In this document: positions 7,760 through 16,851 of the stretch, piece after piece
Layout: every line of letters starts with the position of its first letter
Position numbering within the stretch: position 1 is the first letter of the stretch
Assembly: GCA_046347945.1 (NCBI GenBank)
Contig: JAXMFB010000016.1
Coordinates: 35,656 to 99,655, forward strand
Length of the DNA: 64,000 nucleotides
Direction: 5' to 3'
Source: Zeimonas sp046347945
GTDB lineage: Bacteria; Pseudomonadota; Gammaproteobacteria; Burkholderiales; Burkholderiaceae_E
The notes under the pieces: model-generated
The model's input: the letters and a program-made list of their open reading frames with translations, nothing else
Databases searched by the model: none
Told to the model about the DNA's origin: nothing
Program-made: the position numbers and the translations under genes

Positions 7760-9817
7760 TCAGGCGCGCAGGAACTCCTCGCGGCCCCCGAACCAGCGCC
7801 GGAGGTGCTCATCGACCAGCGCCGGCTGGTCGCGCAGCAGTCGCGCCGCCACGTCGCGCGCCGCGTCGAGCAGATCGCTGTCGCGCTCGAGGTCCGCAAA
7901 GCGCAGCAACGCCTCGCCCGACTGGCGCGCACCGAGGAACTCGCCCGGTCCACGCTGGACCAGGTCCCGGCGAGCGATCTCGAAACCGTCGGCGGTCTCG
8001 TACATCGTCTTCAGGCGCTCGCGCGCCGCGGACGAGAGCGGACCGCGGTACATCAGCACGCACACGCTCTCCCCCTCGCCGCGGCCGACCCGCCCGCGCA
8101 ACTGGTGCAACTGCGCGAGGCCGAACCGCTCGGCGTGCTCGACCACCATCAGCGTCGCATTGGGCACATCGACGCCGACCTCGATGACGGTCGTCGCCAC
8201 CAGCACCTGCAGCGCGCCGTTCGCGAACCCGGCCATCACCGCCTGCTTGTCGCCGGGAGGCAGCCGGCCGTGAACCAGCCCGACGCGAAGCGGCGCCAGT
8301 TCCCCGGCGAGCGCGGCGTGCGTATCGATTGCGGTCTGCAGGTCGAGCGCCTCGCTCTCCTCGATCAGCGGGCACACCCAGTAGACCTGCCGCCCGGCCG
8401 CCGCCGCGGCGCGCACGCGCGCGATGACCTCGTCGCGACGCGCCTCCGACACGAGCTTGGTGAGCACCGGCTTGCGTCCCGGAGGCAGTTCGTCGATGAC
8501 CGACACGTCGAGGTCGGCGTAGTACGACATCGCCAGCGTGCGCGGGATCGGCGTCGCGCTCATCATCAGCTGGTGCGGCAGAATGGCCGCGGCGGCCTCG
8601 AGCCTGGCACGCAGCGCGAGCCGCTGCACGACGCCGAAGCGGTGCTGCTCGTCGACGATCGCCAGGCCGAGCCGGGCAAACGCCACCGTGTCCTCGATCA
8701 GCGCGTGCGTGCCGATCAGCAGGTCGACTTCGCCGGCCGCTGTGCGCGCCCGCACCGCCTTCTTCTCCGACTCCTTCAGCGACCCGGACAACCATGCGAT
8801 GCGCGCGCCGATCCGCTCGAGCCAGGGCCCGATCCTGCGCAGGTGCTGCTCGGCCAGGATTTCGGTGGGCGCCATCATTGCCGCCTGCCAGCCGCTGCCG
8901 ATGGCCTGGGCGGCCGCGAGCGCAGCGATCACCGTCTTGCCGCTGCCGACGTCGCCCTGCAGCAGCCGGTTCATCGGCTGCGTCGCGGCGAGCTCGCGGC
9001 CGATCTCGCGCCAGGCGCGCCGCTGCGCGCCGGTGAGCCGGAACGGCAGCGCATCGAGCAGGCGCCGCGCGAGCGCGTCGTCGCCGAGCGCCGGCGCGAG
9101 CTGTCCCGCGCGGGCCGCCCGCGCCCGCTTGAGCGACAGCTGCTGCGCGAGCAGCTCGTCGAAGATCACGCGTCGCCACGCAGGCGTCGAGCGCTCGTGA
9201 AGTGCGCTCGCCGGCATGTCGGGAGCCGGTTGGTGGATCGCGCGCAACGCCTCGGCGGACGAGGGAAGGTCGAGCCGGGCGATCGCGTCCGGCGGTGCCG
9301 TCTCGCGCCAGTCGAGCGTGCGCAACGCGCGCAGGATCGCCGCTCGCAACCGCGCCTGCCCGAGGCCCGCGACGGTCGGATAGACCGGTGTCAGCGCCTT
9401 CGGCAGGGGCTCGCCTTCGTCGACGAGACGGTAGCGCGGATGCACCATCTCCATCCCGAACAGCCCGCCGCGCGCCTCGCCGAGCGCCCGCACGCGGTTG
9501 CCGTTCGCGAACTGTCGCAGTTGCGATCCGTAGAAGTGGAAGAAGCGCAACGCGATCGTGCCGGTATCGTCGCGCAGGTCGACCACGAGCGTGCGCCGCG
9601 GGCGCGCGACGATCTCCTGGCGCGCGACGATGCCCTCGACCTGGACGGTGTCGCCGGAGCGCGCCGATGCGATCGGCGTGATTCGCGTCTCGTCCTCGTA
9701 GCGGATCGGCAGGTGCAGCACCAGGTCCTGCTCGCGCCGCAGGCCCAGCCGCGCGAACAGCGCCGCGTCTCCGCTCGCCTTCGCGGACGAGCCCGCGTCG
9801 CTAGCCTTGCGCGCCAC
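7760..9817 (-). CDS. recG: ATP-dependent DNA helicase RecG
   Basis: Superfamily 2 helicase that regresses stalled replication forks and branch-migrates Holliday junctions. 685 aa, close to the usual ~690. An N-terminal OB-fold wedge domain (around residues 40-160) precedes the helicase core: Walker A LQGDVGSGKTVIAA, DEQH box (VDEQHRFGV), TATPIPRTL (motif III) and the C-terminal QLRGRVGRGE motif VI. The last gene of a long minus-strand run (RidA and thioesterase lie just upstream in transcription order, 27-bp gap to ridA). Confidence 0.96.
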   Translation of the reverse strand: MARKASDAGSSAKASGDAALFARLGLRREQDLVLHLPIRYEDETRITPIASARSGDTVQVEGIVARQEIVARPRRTLVVDLRDDTGTIALRFFHFYGSQLRQFANGNRVRALGEARGGLFGMEMVHPRYRLVDEGEPLPKALTPVYPTVAGLGQARLRAAILRALRTLDWRETAPPDAIARLDLPSSAEALRAIHQPAPDMPASALHERSTPAWRRVIFDELLAQQLSLKRARAARAGQLAPALGDDALARRLLDALPFRLTGAQRRAWREIGRELAATQPMNRLLQGDVGSGKTVIAALAAAQAIGSGWQAAMMAPTEILAEQHLRRIGPWLERIGARIAWLSGSLKESEKKAVRARTAAGEVDLLIGTHALIEDTVAFARLGLAIVDEQHRFGVVQRLALRARLEAAAAILPHQLMMSATPIPRTLAMSYYADLDVSVIDELPPGRKPVLTKLVSEARRDEVIARVRAAAAAGRQVYWVCPLIEESEALDLQTAIDTHAALAGELAPLRVGLVHGRLPPGDKQAVMAGFANGALQVLVATTVIEVGVDVPNATLMVVEHAERFGLAQLHQLRGRVGRGEGESVCVLMYRGPLSSAARERLKTMYETADGFEIARRDLVQRGPGEFLGARQSGEALLRFADLERDSDLLDAARDVAARLLRDQPALVDEHLRRWFGGREEFLRA

Positions 9818-9844
9818 GGTGCAGGGCCCGCGTCGGCGCGGCGC

Positions 9845-10234
9845 TCAATCGAGGACCACGATCGCCTCGGCCTCGAACAGCGCTCCGCGCGGCAGGCTGG
9901 CGACGCCGACCGTCGAGCGCGCCGGATACGGCTGCGCGAAGTGGCGCTGCATGATCTCGTTGACCACCGGGAAGTGCACGAGGTCGGTCAGGAACAGCGT
10001 CAGCTTCACGCATTGCGCGAGCGAGCCGCCGGCCGCCTCGACCACCGCCCTCATGTTGCGAAACACCTGCTCGGCCTGCGGCTGGATGCCGCCGTCGACG
10101 AGTTGCCCGGTGGCGGGATCGAGTGCGATCTGGCCCGACAGGTAGATCGTGCGATCGGCGCGCACCGCCTGCGAATAGGGCCCGATCGCGGCAGGCGCGT
10201 TCGGCGTGGAGATGATCGATCGGTTCGTCGTCAT
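9845..10234 (-). CDS. RidA/YjgF family enamine/imine deaminase
   Basis: 129 aa, typical for the family. RidA hydrolyses reactive 2-aminoacrylate and other enamines made by PLP enzymes. Key features: N-terminal IGPYSQAVRA motif, YLSGQIALDP, and the essential arginine in PYPARSTV (equivalent to Arg105). Likely a trimer in the cytosol. Packed between a PaaI-type thioesterase (16-bp gap) and recG on the same strand. The exact Rid subfamily cannot be decided from the sequence alone. Confidence 0.93.
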   Translation of the reverse strand: MTTNRSIISTPNAPAAIGPYSQAVRADRTIYLSGQIALDPATGQLVDGGIQPQAEQVFRNMRAVVEAAGGSLAQCVKLTLFLTDLVHFPVVNEIMQRHFAQPYPARSTVGVASLPRGALFEAEAIVVLD

Positions 10235-10250
10235 GGTGCAGGCATCGGTG

Positions 10251-10808
10251 TCAGGGCGCCTTCGCAGGCAGCGGGAAGATCAGGCAGGTGGTCGAGCCCC
10301 AGGCGTACATGCGGCCGGCCGCGTCGACGAGCCGCCCCTGGGCCACGCCGACCTGCCGGGAAACGTTGACCACGTGCGCTTCGGCGCGCACCGGCCCCGT
10401 CTTGTCGGTGAGCGGCCGCACGTAGTTGACCTTCAGCTCGAGCGTCGTGTAGCCGTATCCGCGCTCGAGCATCGTGTGCACCGCGCAGCCGAGCGCGGAG
10501 TCGAGCAGCGTCGCGACGTAGCCGCCGTGCACCGAGCCGATCGGGTTGTAGTAGTCGGGCTTCGGCGTGCCCTGGAAGACCATGCGCCCGCGCTCGACTT
10601 CGACCGGCACGAAATCGAGCGTCTGCATGATCGGCGGCGACGGCACCTCGCCGCGGCCGATGCGCTCGAGGAACTCCACGCCCGAGGTGCGTGCGAGCTC
10701 CTCGGCCGGAATCTTGCCCGGCGGCGCCATCAGCAGCCGCACCTCCCGCTCGCGCGCCAGCCACAGCTCGAGCGTGGCGTCGGCGTCGTTCGCTCGTTCG
10801 TCGCTCAT
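10251..10808 (-). CDS. PaaI-family hotdog thioesterase
   Basis: 185 aa single hotdog domain. The family motif is seen as NPIGSVHGGYVATLLDSALG, with the HGG turn and the acidic residue at the start of the central helix, followed by TTLELKVNYVRPL, the usual beta strands of PaaI/YigI-type acyl-CoA thioesterases. Likely substrate class: aromatic or medium-chain acyl-CoAs; the sequence does not specify which. It lies 27 bp downstream of the VirD4-like ATPase and 16 bp upstream of ridA, so it is probably co-transcribed with them. The ~45 residues before the hotdog core are longer than in minimal family members. Confidence 0.85.
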   Translation of the reverse strand: MSDERANDADATLELWLAREREVRLLMAPPGKIPAEELARTSGVEFLERIGRGEVPSPPIMQTLDFVPVEVERGRMVFQGTPKPDYYNPIGSVHGGYVATLLDSALGCAVHTMLERGYGYTTLELKVNYVRPLTDKTGPVRAEAHVVNVSRQVGVAQGRLVDAAGRMYAWGSTTCLIFPLPAKAP

Positions 10809-10835
10809 GGCCGCGGGTCCTGTCGTGCGCCCGCG

Positions 10836-12358
10836 TCAGCCATCGCGCCACTTGCGCAGCAGCGATTCGAGCAGGGGATCGGGCTCGAGCGAGCGTTCGG
10901 CGTCGTCGACCTCCGGTTCGCCGCCGCGCGCCGGGTGATGGGCGCCCGCGACGTCGGTCGCCGACTCGCGTCGCTCGAAGAAGTGCACCGCCGCCAGCGG
11001 ACGCGGCAGGATCGGGCGCTCGCGATCGTAGTACGGGTTGGCATCGAACTGGCCCGCGAACGGCGGATCGCCGAGGTAGTTCGGCCGGCGCGCGACGACC
11101 GCCTCGTCGCCGGCGAGCTGCAGGATCATCTCCTCGGCCTTCAGGTCGATCACGGTGCGCGCGTCGCCGAAGCCGGTCAGCTCGGCCATGTCGCGCGCCG
11201 CATTCATGTTCAGCGCGCCGAAGCACTGCAGCACGCGGCAGTTGTTGACCATCGTGCGCCAGTCGCCCGGATAGAGCTGCGCCAGCTGGCTGACGTCCTG
11301 CCAGAAGCTCCAGGTCTGCACGCCGTAGCCGCGCAGCAGCGTGAGGGCTTGCCGCAGCTGCGGCAGCGAGCCGAGCTGCGCGGCCTCGTCGAGCAGGAAC
11401 AGCGTCGACTTCGGCGGCTTCGCGCGCCGCCGGGTGATCGCGCTCATCAGCACCGAGATCCAGACCCGCAGCAACTGGCCGTGGCTCTCGAGCATGTGCG
11501 GCGGCAGCACCAGGTAGATCGACAGCGGCGCGCCGCGCGTGATGTCGTCGATCTCGAACGACGAGTGCGACGAAGCCTCCTGCAGCAGCGGCCCGCGCAG
11601 GAAGTCGACCGACTCCTGGGCGAACGCGAGGATGCCGCCCAGCGTCTCGGGCGCGCGGATCCCGAGCGCAGCGGCGGTGCGCCGCACCTCGGGATGCGCG
11701 GACTCCTTCATCTTCTCGAGCAGCACGGCCGGATCGCCGGCGGCCTCGCCGATCACCGCGCGCAGCGTGTTCAGGTTCGCGCCGTCCTCGCGGTGGTCCG
11801 CCAGCACGTGCAGGATCGCGCCGGTGAGCAGGTGCGCCGAACGCCCCACCCAGAACCGGTCCTTGTCGGACACCGGGCCGGCCCACAGCGAGTGCGCGAG
11901 CATCGCCGCGTCGTCGACGGCGAGCACCGACTCGATGTCGATCAGGTCGAGCGGATTGAAGTGCCCGGGCGGCATGTCGGTGATCCGCATCGGGTCGACG
12001 ACGATCACCTGCTGGCCCATCTCGCGCCGGCGGCGCGCGGTGATCGCCACGTTCTCGCCCTTCGGGTCGACGACGATGACCGGCCCCTCGTGGCGCAACA
12101 GCGCCGGCACGATGCAGCCGAGGCCCTTGCCCGCGCCGGTAGGCGCGATCGTGATCAGGTGGCCCTCTCCGGCGAGCAGCACGGGGTCGATGTACCCGGT
12201 GGCCGGCGACTTGCCGGGATCACCGTACGAAAAGCCGATCGGACGCCGCGGCGCGCCTTCTCGAGCGACCACCCGACCAGCAGGCCCGAGTCGTCGAGCG
12301 ACTCCGGGAAGCGCAGCGCCGGAGCGGACTCGACAGGCAGCGACAGTCGGATAGCCAT
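10836..12358 (-). CDS. VirD4/TraG-like type IV coupling ATPase, soluble, apparent -1 frameshift near its 5' end
   Basis: The main frame from a GTG at 12272 encodes 478 aa with Walker A (APTGAGKGLG), VDPKGENV after it, an all-alpha insertion (about residues 125-215 of that frame) and Walker B (FLLDEAAQLGSL), all typical of VirD4/TraG coupling proteins. However, an ATG at 12358 with a GAGGA ribosome site 6 nt upstream opens another frame (MAIRLSLPVESAPALRF... GWSLEKARRG) that runs into the main frame around 12245. Joining them needs a -1 shift and would give ~507 aa. Either the gene is frameshifted, the assembly lost one base in a GC-rich run, or the GTG is the true start. There are no N-terminal membrane helices, relaxase, VirB genes or oriT nearby, so ordinary conjugation is unlikely. 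It lies 8 bp after an unrecognised partner gene. Confidence 0.78.
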
Positions 12359-12366
12359 CGCCGTCC

Positions 12367-13080
12367 TCAATGCAGCAGCGGCATCGGACCCGCGCCGACC
12401 AGCCGGAACGGAGAGGCCCAACGCTCGGCCTCGACGTCGACTTCGCCGATGAGCTCGTCGCCGATCATCTGCACGTCGCCGTCGCGCAGATGATAGGTGC
12501 CGGCGAACAGCGTCGAACCGTACAGGATGCTCGCGTCGACGATCCACCCGTCCTCCGGCTCGCCGTCGCGCGGCGCGCGCACCCGCATCGGCCCGACTTT
12601 CGAGGCGACCGCCGACGGTGGCCGCTCGGCCGCGAGCCGCGCGGCGAGGTCGGCTTCGCTCTCGACGATCAGGAAGCGGCCCTCTTCGGCGAACAGCTGC
12701 CCGCAGAACAGCCGCAGGTACTCGACGGCCAGCAGCGGCAACGCGAGCGGCGCGAGCGCGCGCCGGTTCGCGCGATGGATCGGCCCCGATGTGCCATCGA
12801 GCAAGACGATGCGCCGCCCCGGCCCGTAGAGGAAATCGGCCAGGCCGATCGCGCCGTCGGGCAGGCGCGCCTCGAATTCGACCAGCAGCCACCCCGGATA
12901 GAACGACATCGGCGCCGCGCGGAAGCGCCTGAGCAGCGCGGCGGAGACGGCGCCCGACAGGCCCTGCTCGGCGAGCTCTGCGCCGAGCAGCGCGGCCAGC
13001 GGCACGCCCTCGGCCGGATCGAGGTCCTTCCAGTCGGCGGCGATCAGCGGCGGAGCGGGCCAGGGGCTCATGTCCGGCAT
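12367..13080 (-). CDS. Unrecognised 237-aa protein paired with the VirD4-like ATPase
   Basis: I do not recognise a family. 237 aa (or 234 from a second ATG at 13071). No signal peptide or clear transmembrane helix. The middle has an alternating hydrophobic beta-rich stretch (GRRIVLLDGTSGPIHRANRR, then a leucine-rich segment), and the C-terminal half has an ILYGSTLFAGTYHLRDGDVQ segment suggesting a beta domain. It starts 4 bp after the tctA stop and ends 8 bp before the ATPase start, so the two genes are very likely co-translated. A function linked to the ATPase is inferred from this arrangement only. Confidence 0.7.
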   Translation of the reverse strand: MPDMSPWPAPPLIAADWKDLDPAEGVPLAALLGAELAEQGLSGAVSAALLRRFRAAPMSFYPGWLLVEFEARLPDGAIGLADFLYGPGRRIVLLDGTSGPIHRANRRALAPLALPLLAVEYLRLFCGQLFAEEGRFLIVESEADLAARLAAERPPSAVASKVGPMRVRAPRDGEPEDGWIVDASILYGSTLFAGTYHLRDGDVQMIGDELIGEVDVEAERWASPFRLVGAGPMPLLH

Positions 13081-13084
13081 CGTA

Positions 13085-14575
13085 TCAAGACGAGCGCATC
13101 CGCCGCAGCGCCCACAGCCTCGGTGCGACCAGCAGCAGCAGCGCGATCGCCAGCAGGCTGCCCGACAGGGGCCGCACGAAGAAGGTGCTCCACTCGCCCT
13201 GGCTGATCGTCAGCGCCTGGCGCATCGATTGTTCCATCATCGGGCCGAGGATCAGGCCGACGACCAGCGGCGCGACCGGGAAGTCGAAGCGGCGCAGCGC
13301 GTATCCGAGCGCGCCGAACGCGTACAGCAGGCCGACGTCGAACAGCGAATTGCCCGCGCCGTAGACGCCGATGGTCGCGATCACGACGATGCCGGCATAC
13401 AGCGTCGGTGCCGGTATCGACAGCAGCCTCACCCAGAGCCGCACCAGTGGCAGGTTCAGCAGCAGCAGGATCACGTTGCCGATGTACAGGCTCGCGATCA
13501 GCGTCCAGACGAGCCCCGCCTGCTGCGTGAACAGCATCGGGCCAGGCTGAATGCCGTAGCTCTCGAAAGCCGACAGGATCACCGCCGCGGTCGCCGAGGT
13601 GGGAATGCCCAGCGTCAGCAGCGGCATCAGCACCCCCGCCGCCGCCGCGTTGTTCGCAGCCTCGGGACCGGCCACGCCCTCGATCGCACCCTGCCCGAAC
13701 TCCTCCGGGTGGCGCGAGAGCTTCTTCTCGGTGTAGTACGACAGCAGCGTCGGCAGCTCGGCGCCGCCGGCCGGCATCGCCCCGATCGGGAACCCGAATG
13801 CCGCGCCGCGCAGCCACGGTCTCCAGCTGCGCTGCCAGTCCTCGCGCGTCATCGCGACCGGCCCGCTCACCTGAAGCGCCTCGTCGGTCGCCACGCGCCC
13901 CTGCCAGGCGAGGAACAGTGCTTCGCCGACGGCGAACAGGCCCACCGCCGCGGCGGTGAATTCGATCCCGTCGAGCAGCTCCGAGGTGCCGAAGGTGAAG
14001 CGCGGCTGCCCGCTCTGGATGTCGACGCCGACCAGCCCCAGCAGCAGGCCGAGCGACAGCGAGACGAGCCCGCGCAGCACCGAACTGCCGAGCACTGCCG
14101 ACACCGCGACCAGCGACAGCAGCATCAGGCTGAAGTACTCGGCGGGGCCGAACTTCAGCGCCGCCTCGACCACGACTGGTGCGACGAACGTGAGCGCGAC
14201 CGTGCCGATCGTGCCCGCCACGAAGCTGCCGATCGCCGCCGTTGCGAGCGCGGCGCCGGCACGCCCGGCGCGCGCCATCCGGTAGCCCTCGAGCGCGGTG
14301 ACGACGGTGGCCGACTCGCCGGGGGTGTTGATCAGGATCGACGTCGTCGATCCGCCGTACATCGCCCCGTAGTAGACGCCCGCGAACATCACGAACATCG
14401 CCGCGGCCGGCACCTTGAAGGTCAACGGCAGCAGCAAGGCGATCGTCAGCGCCGGCCCGATGCCCGGCAGCACGCCGACCAGCGTGCCGAGCAGGCACCC
14501 CAGGAACCCGTACAGCAGGATCGTCGGCTGCAGCGCGGCTGCGAAGCCACCGATCAGCGCGTGCAGGGCGTCCAC
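13085..14575 (-). CDS. tctA: Tripartite tricarboxylate transporter large permease TctA
   Basis: 496-aa polytopic membrane protein, the ion-coupled permease of a TTT transporter. The family hallmarks are present: LVGVLPGIGPALTIALLLPLTF near residue 40, MFAGVYYGAMYGGSTTSILINTPGE near residue 65-90, and the repeat-like ANNAAAAGVLMPLLTLGIPTSATAAVIL around residue 330. Follows tctB with a 10-bp gap and is followed by an unknown gene after 4 bp. Substrate is probably a carboxylate, but it cannot be read from the permease. Confidence 0.95.
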   Translation of the reverse strand: MDALHALIGGFAAALQPTILLYGFLGCLLGTLVGVLPGIGPALTIALLLPLTFKVPAAAMFVMFAGVYYGAMYGGSTTSILINTPGESATVVTALEGYRMARAGRAGAALATAAIGSFVAGTIGTVALTFVAPVVVEAALKFGPAEYFSLMLLSLVAVSAVLGSSVLRGLVSLSLGLLLGLVGVDIQSGQPRFTFGTSELLDGIEFTAAAVGLFAVGEALFLAWQGRVATDEALQVSGPVAMTREDWQRSWRPWLRGAAFGFPIGAMPAGGAELPTLLSYYTEKKLSRHPEEFGQGAIEGVAGPEAANNAAAAGVLMPLLTLGIPTSATAAVILSAFESYGIQPGPMLFTQQAGLVWTLIASLYIGNVILLLLNLPLVRLWVRLLSIPAPTLYAGIVVIATIGVYGAGNSLFDVGLLYAFGALGYALRRFDFPVAPLVVGLILGPMMEQSMRQALTISQGEWSTFFVRPLSGSLLAIALLLLVAPRLWALRRMRSS

Positions 14576-14585
14576 GCGGTATCGC

Positions 14586-15077
14586 TCAGGGCCACGGAAC
14601 GAAGCTGGCGAAGCGGCCGAGTTGCACGCCGAGCAGCCGGTCGAAGACGAACCATGCGACGAACACGAACAGCACGCCGACCACGAGATCGTGCAGCGCG
14701 CGACGGCTGCCGAACGCGCGCGCGACGAGCGCGAACGCGAGGCTGCACGCGACGCCGATTCCCGCCAGCGGCGTGAGCACCAGGATCGCCGAGAGCCCGA
14801 GCGACAGCAGCGCGACGCGCGCGCCCGCCCCCGGCTGCGCCGACTCGTTCGGGTCGTCGAGCAGGTCGGCCTGGCGGCCGCGCAACGCGCTCCACAGGTA
14901 CGCGGCGCCCAGCGCCGCCAGTAGCGCCACCAGCGCGGCAGGCATCGCGCGAGGGCCCACCCCGACGCCGACCGTCGGCTCGGGAATCAGCGCAACCTGC
15001 CAGGCCGCGATCGCCACGCCGGCGAGCAGCGCGACGGCCAGCGCGATCGGGCCGCGTCGGGTGCGTGTCACGGGCAT
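14586..15077 (-). CDS. tctB: Tripartite tricarboxylate transporter small subunit TctB
   Basis: 163 aa from the ATG at 15077 (PVTRTRRGPIALAVALL), with four hydrophobic helices, the standard TctB layout. A longer open frame upstream overlaps tctC and is not coding. Starts 5 bp after the tctC stop. The small membrane subunit is needed for transport but has no known catalytic residues. Sequence conservation in TctB is low, so the call relies on topology and on its place between tctC and tctA. Confidence 0.88.
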   Translation of the reverse strand: MPVTRTRRGPIALAVALLAGVAIAAWQVALIPEPTVGVGVGPRAMPAALVALLAALGAAYLWSALRGRQADLLDDPNESAQPGAGARVALLSLGLSAILVLTPLAGIGVACSLAFALVARAFGSRRALHDLVVGVLFVFVAWFVFDRLLGVQLGRFASFVPWP

Positions 15078-15082
15078 TCCGC

Positions 15083-16054
15083 TCAGGCGAGCCCGAGATC
15101 CTTCATCACCGACTCGGTGCTGGAGATGTCGTCGGCGAGCATCTTGCCGAACGCGTCGCCGGCGAGGAACACATCGGCCCACTTGCGCTGCGCGAGCACG
15201 CTTCGCCACGGCTCGGACGCGTGCATCTTCGTCAACAGGTCGACCAGCGCCTGCCGCTGCGGCGCAGTGGTGCCGGGCGCGCCGAACACGCCGCGCCAGT
15301 TCGCGGCGGTGACCGGCAACCCGAGCTCGGTCAGCGTCGGCACGTCGACACCCGGAATCCGGATCGACCCCGACACCGCGAGCGCGCGCATCCGGCCGGC
15401 CTCGATCTGCTCGGCGAACTCCGAATACCCCGAGATGCCCGCCGTGACCTGCCCGCCGAGGATCGCGGCATTGGCCGGGCCGCCGCCCGCGAACGCCACG
15501 TACGCCGCTTCGCGCGGATTGCGGCCCAGCGCCTTGATGATCTTGCCGAGCAACTGGTGATCGGTGCCGCCGGACGAACCGCCAGCCACGCTCACCGCGC
15601 GCGGATTGGCGCGGATCGCGGCCTCGAGGTCCTTCCAGGTCTCGAGCGGACTGTTCGCCGGCACCACGATCGCGCCCGCTTCCTCGGTCAGGCGCGCCAG
15701 CGGCACGACGTCGCGGATCGTCACCGGGCTCTTGTTCTGGATGCCGGCGCCGACCATCACCGAGCCGCCGACCATCATCGCGTTGGCCATGCCCTTGCGC
15801 TGGTTCACGAAGCGCGGCAGGCCGACCATGCCGCCAGCACCCCCGACGTTCTCGAACTGGAACGCGCCCACCAGGCCCGCCGCCCGACAGGCCTGTTCGA
15901 TCGCGCGGCCGGTGCCGTCCCAGCCGCCGCCCGGGGCGGCCGGCACGAACATCAGCACCGATTCGAACAAGGGCTGGGCAACGGCTGCGCGCGGCAGCGC
16001 GGCGGCCAGCGGCGCAAGCGTGGCACCGGCGAGCAGGCGGCGACGATCGATCAT
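15083..16054 (-). CDS. tctC: Bug-type periplasmic solute-binding protein TctC
   Basis: 323 aa from ATG 16054, which has a GGGGGA ribosome site; the open frame continues upstream without support. The N-terminus IDRRRLLAGATLAPLAAALP...AVAQP is a signal peptide with a twin-arginine-like RRR-LL start. The mature protein follows the TctC/Bug pattern: FVPAAPGGGWDGTGR, FENVGGAGG, a GGSSGGTDHQLLG ligand loop and FAGGGPANAAILGGQV. Captures a small (di/tri)carboxylate in the periplasm and delivers it to TctBA. First gene of tctCBA. Confidence 0.94.
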   Translation of the reverse strand: MIDRRRLLAGATLAPLAAALPRAAVAQPLFESVLMFVPAAPGGGWDGTGRAIEQACRAAGLVGAFQFENVGGAGGMVGLPRFVNQRKGMANAMMVGGSVMVGAGIQNKSPVTIRDVVPLARLTEEAGAIVVPANSPLETWKDLEAAIRANPRAVSVAGGSSGGTDHQLLGKIIKALGRNPREAAYVAFAGGGPANAAILGGQVTAGISGYSEFAEQIEAGRMRALAVSGSIRIPGVDVPTLTELGLPVTAANWRGVFGAPGTTAPQRQALVDLLTKMHASEPWRSVLAQRKWADVFLAGDAFGKMLADDISSTESVMKDLGLA

Positions 16055-16130
16055 GGATTCCCCCGAGGTGCGTTGTTTGCCGCGATTATGTGCCCGGCGA
16101 CGCGGGTTTGCCATCGCCCGCCGCGCGGCC

Positions 16131-16841
16131 TCAGGCGAAGCCGATCTCGACGCGCCGGTTGCGCTTGCCCTCGTTGCGGATACGCAGCACCTTCACCGGC
16201 CCGATCTCGGCGATGTCGCGCACGTGCGTGCCGCCACACGGTTGCAGGTCGATGCCCGCGATGCGCAGCAGGCGCACGCGCCCGGCACCGCGCGGCGGCT
16301 GCACGCTCATGGTCTTGACGAGATCCGGCCGGGCGTCGAGCTCCTCGTCGGTGATCCAGACGGTCTCGGTCTCCACCCCGCGCGCGATCAGCGCGTTGAC
16401 CTCGCGCTCGATCCGCCCGGCATCGAGCCGGCTCATGTCGATGTCGAAGTCCAGCCGCCCGCGATCGGCCGCGATGTTGCCGCCGGTGACCGGCGCCACC
16501 ACGACGCACGACAACACGTGCAGGCAGGTGTGGATGCGCATGTGCGCGTAGCGGCGCTCCCAGTCGAGGCCGAGTTCGACGCGTTCGCCGGGCGAGGGCA
16601 GCGGCGCGCCCTCCCCGACCCGGTGCAGCACGCTGCCGGCCGCCTCGCCCTTGCGCGTGTCGACGATGCGCAGCGACGTTCCATCGGCGCGTCGCAACGT
16701 GCCGGTGTCGCCCGGCTGGCCGCCGCCGGCCGGATAGAACACGGTGCGGTCGACCTCGACGCCGCGCTCGTCCGCTGCGATCACGGTCGCGGAACACGAC
16801 CTCAGGTACGCATCGTCGCGAAACAGCAGTTCGGTCGGCAT
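16131..16841 (-). CDS. Stand-alone alanyl-tRNA editing protein (AlaX type)
   Basis: 236 aa, homologous to the editing domain of AlaRS; it hydrolyses Ser-tRNA(Ala) or Gly-tRNA(Ala) in trans. Zinc/active-site motifs are seen: HTCLH (HxxxH) around residue 100 and CGGTH (CxxxH) around residue 205. The TVFYPAGGGQPGDTG segment is the conserved N-terminal glycine-rich motif. Size and domain order fit AlaX-M. It lies between the TM2 gene (10 bp upstream) and tctC, same strand. Confidence 0.92.
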   Translation of the reverse strand: MPTELLFRDDAYLRSCSATVIAADERGVEVDRTVFYPAGGGQPGDTGTLRRADGTSLRIVDTRKGEAAGSVLHRVGEGAPLPSPGERVELGLDWERRYAHMRIHTCLHVLSCVVVAPVTGGNIAADRGRLDFDIDMSRLDAGRIEREVNALIARGVETETVWITDEELDARPDLVKTMSVQPPRGAGRVRLLRIAGIDLQPCGGTHVRDIAEIGPVKVLRIRNEGKRNRRVEIGFA

Positions 16842-16851
16842 GGTGCTTCGC

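Noticed and set aside
10836..12358. The coupling ATPase as evidence of an integrated conjugative element
   Set aside because: No relaxase, integrase, VirB genes, tRNA-flanking repeats or change in base composition around it.
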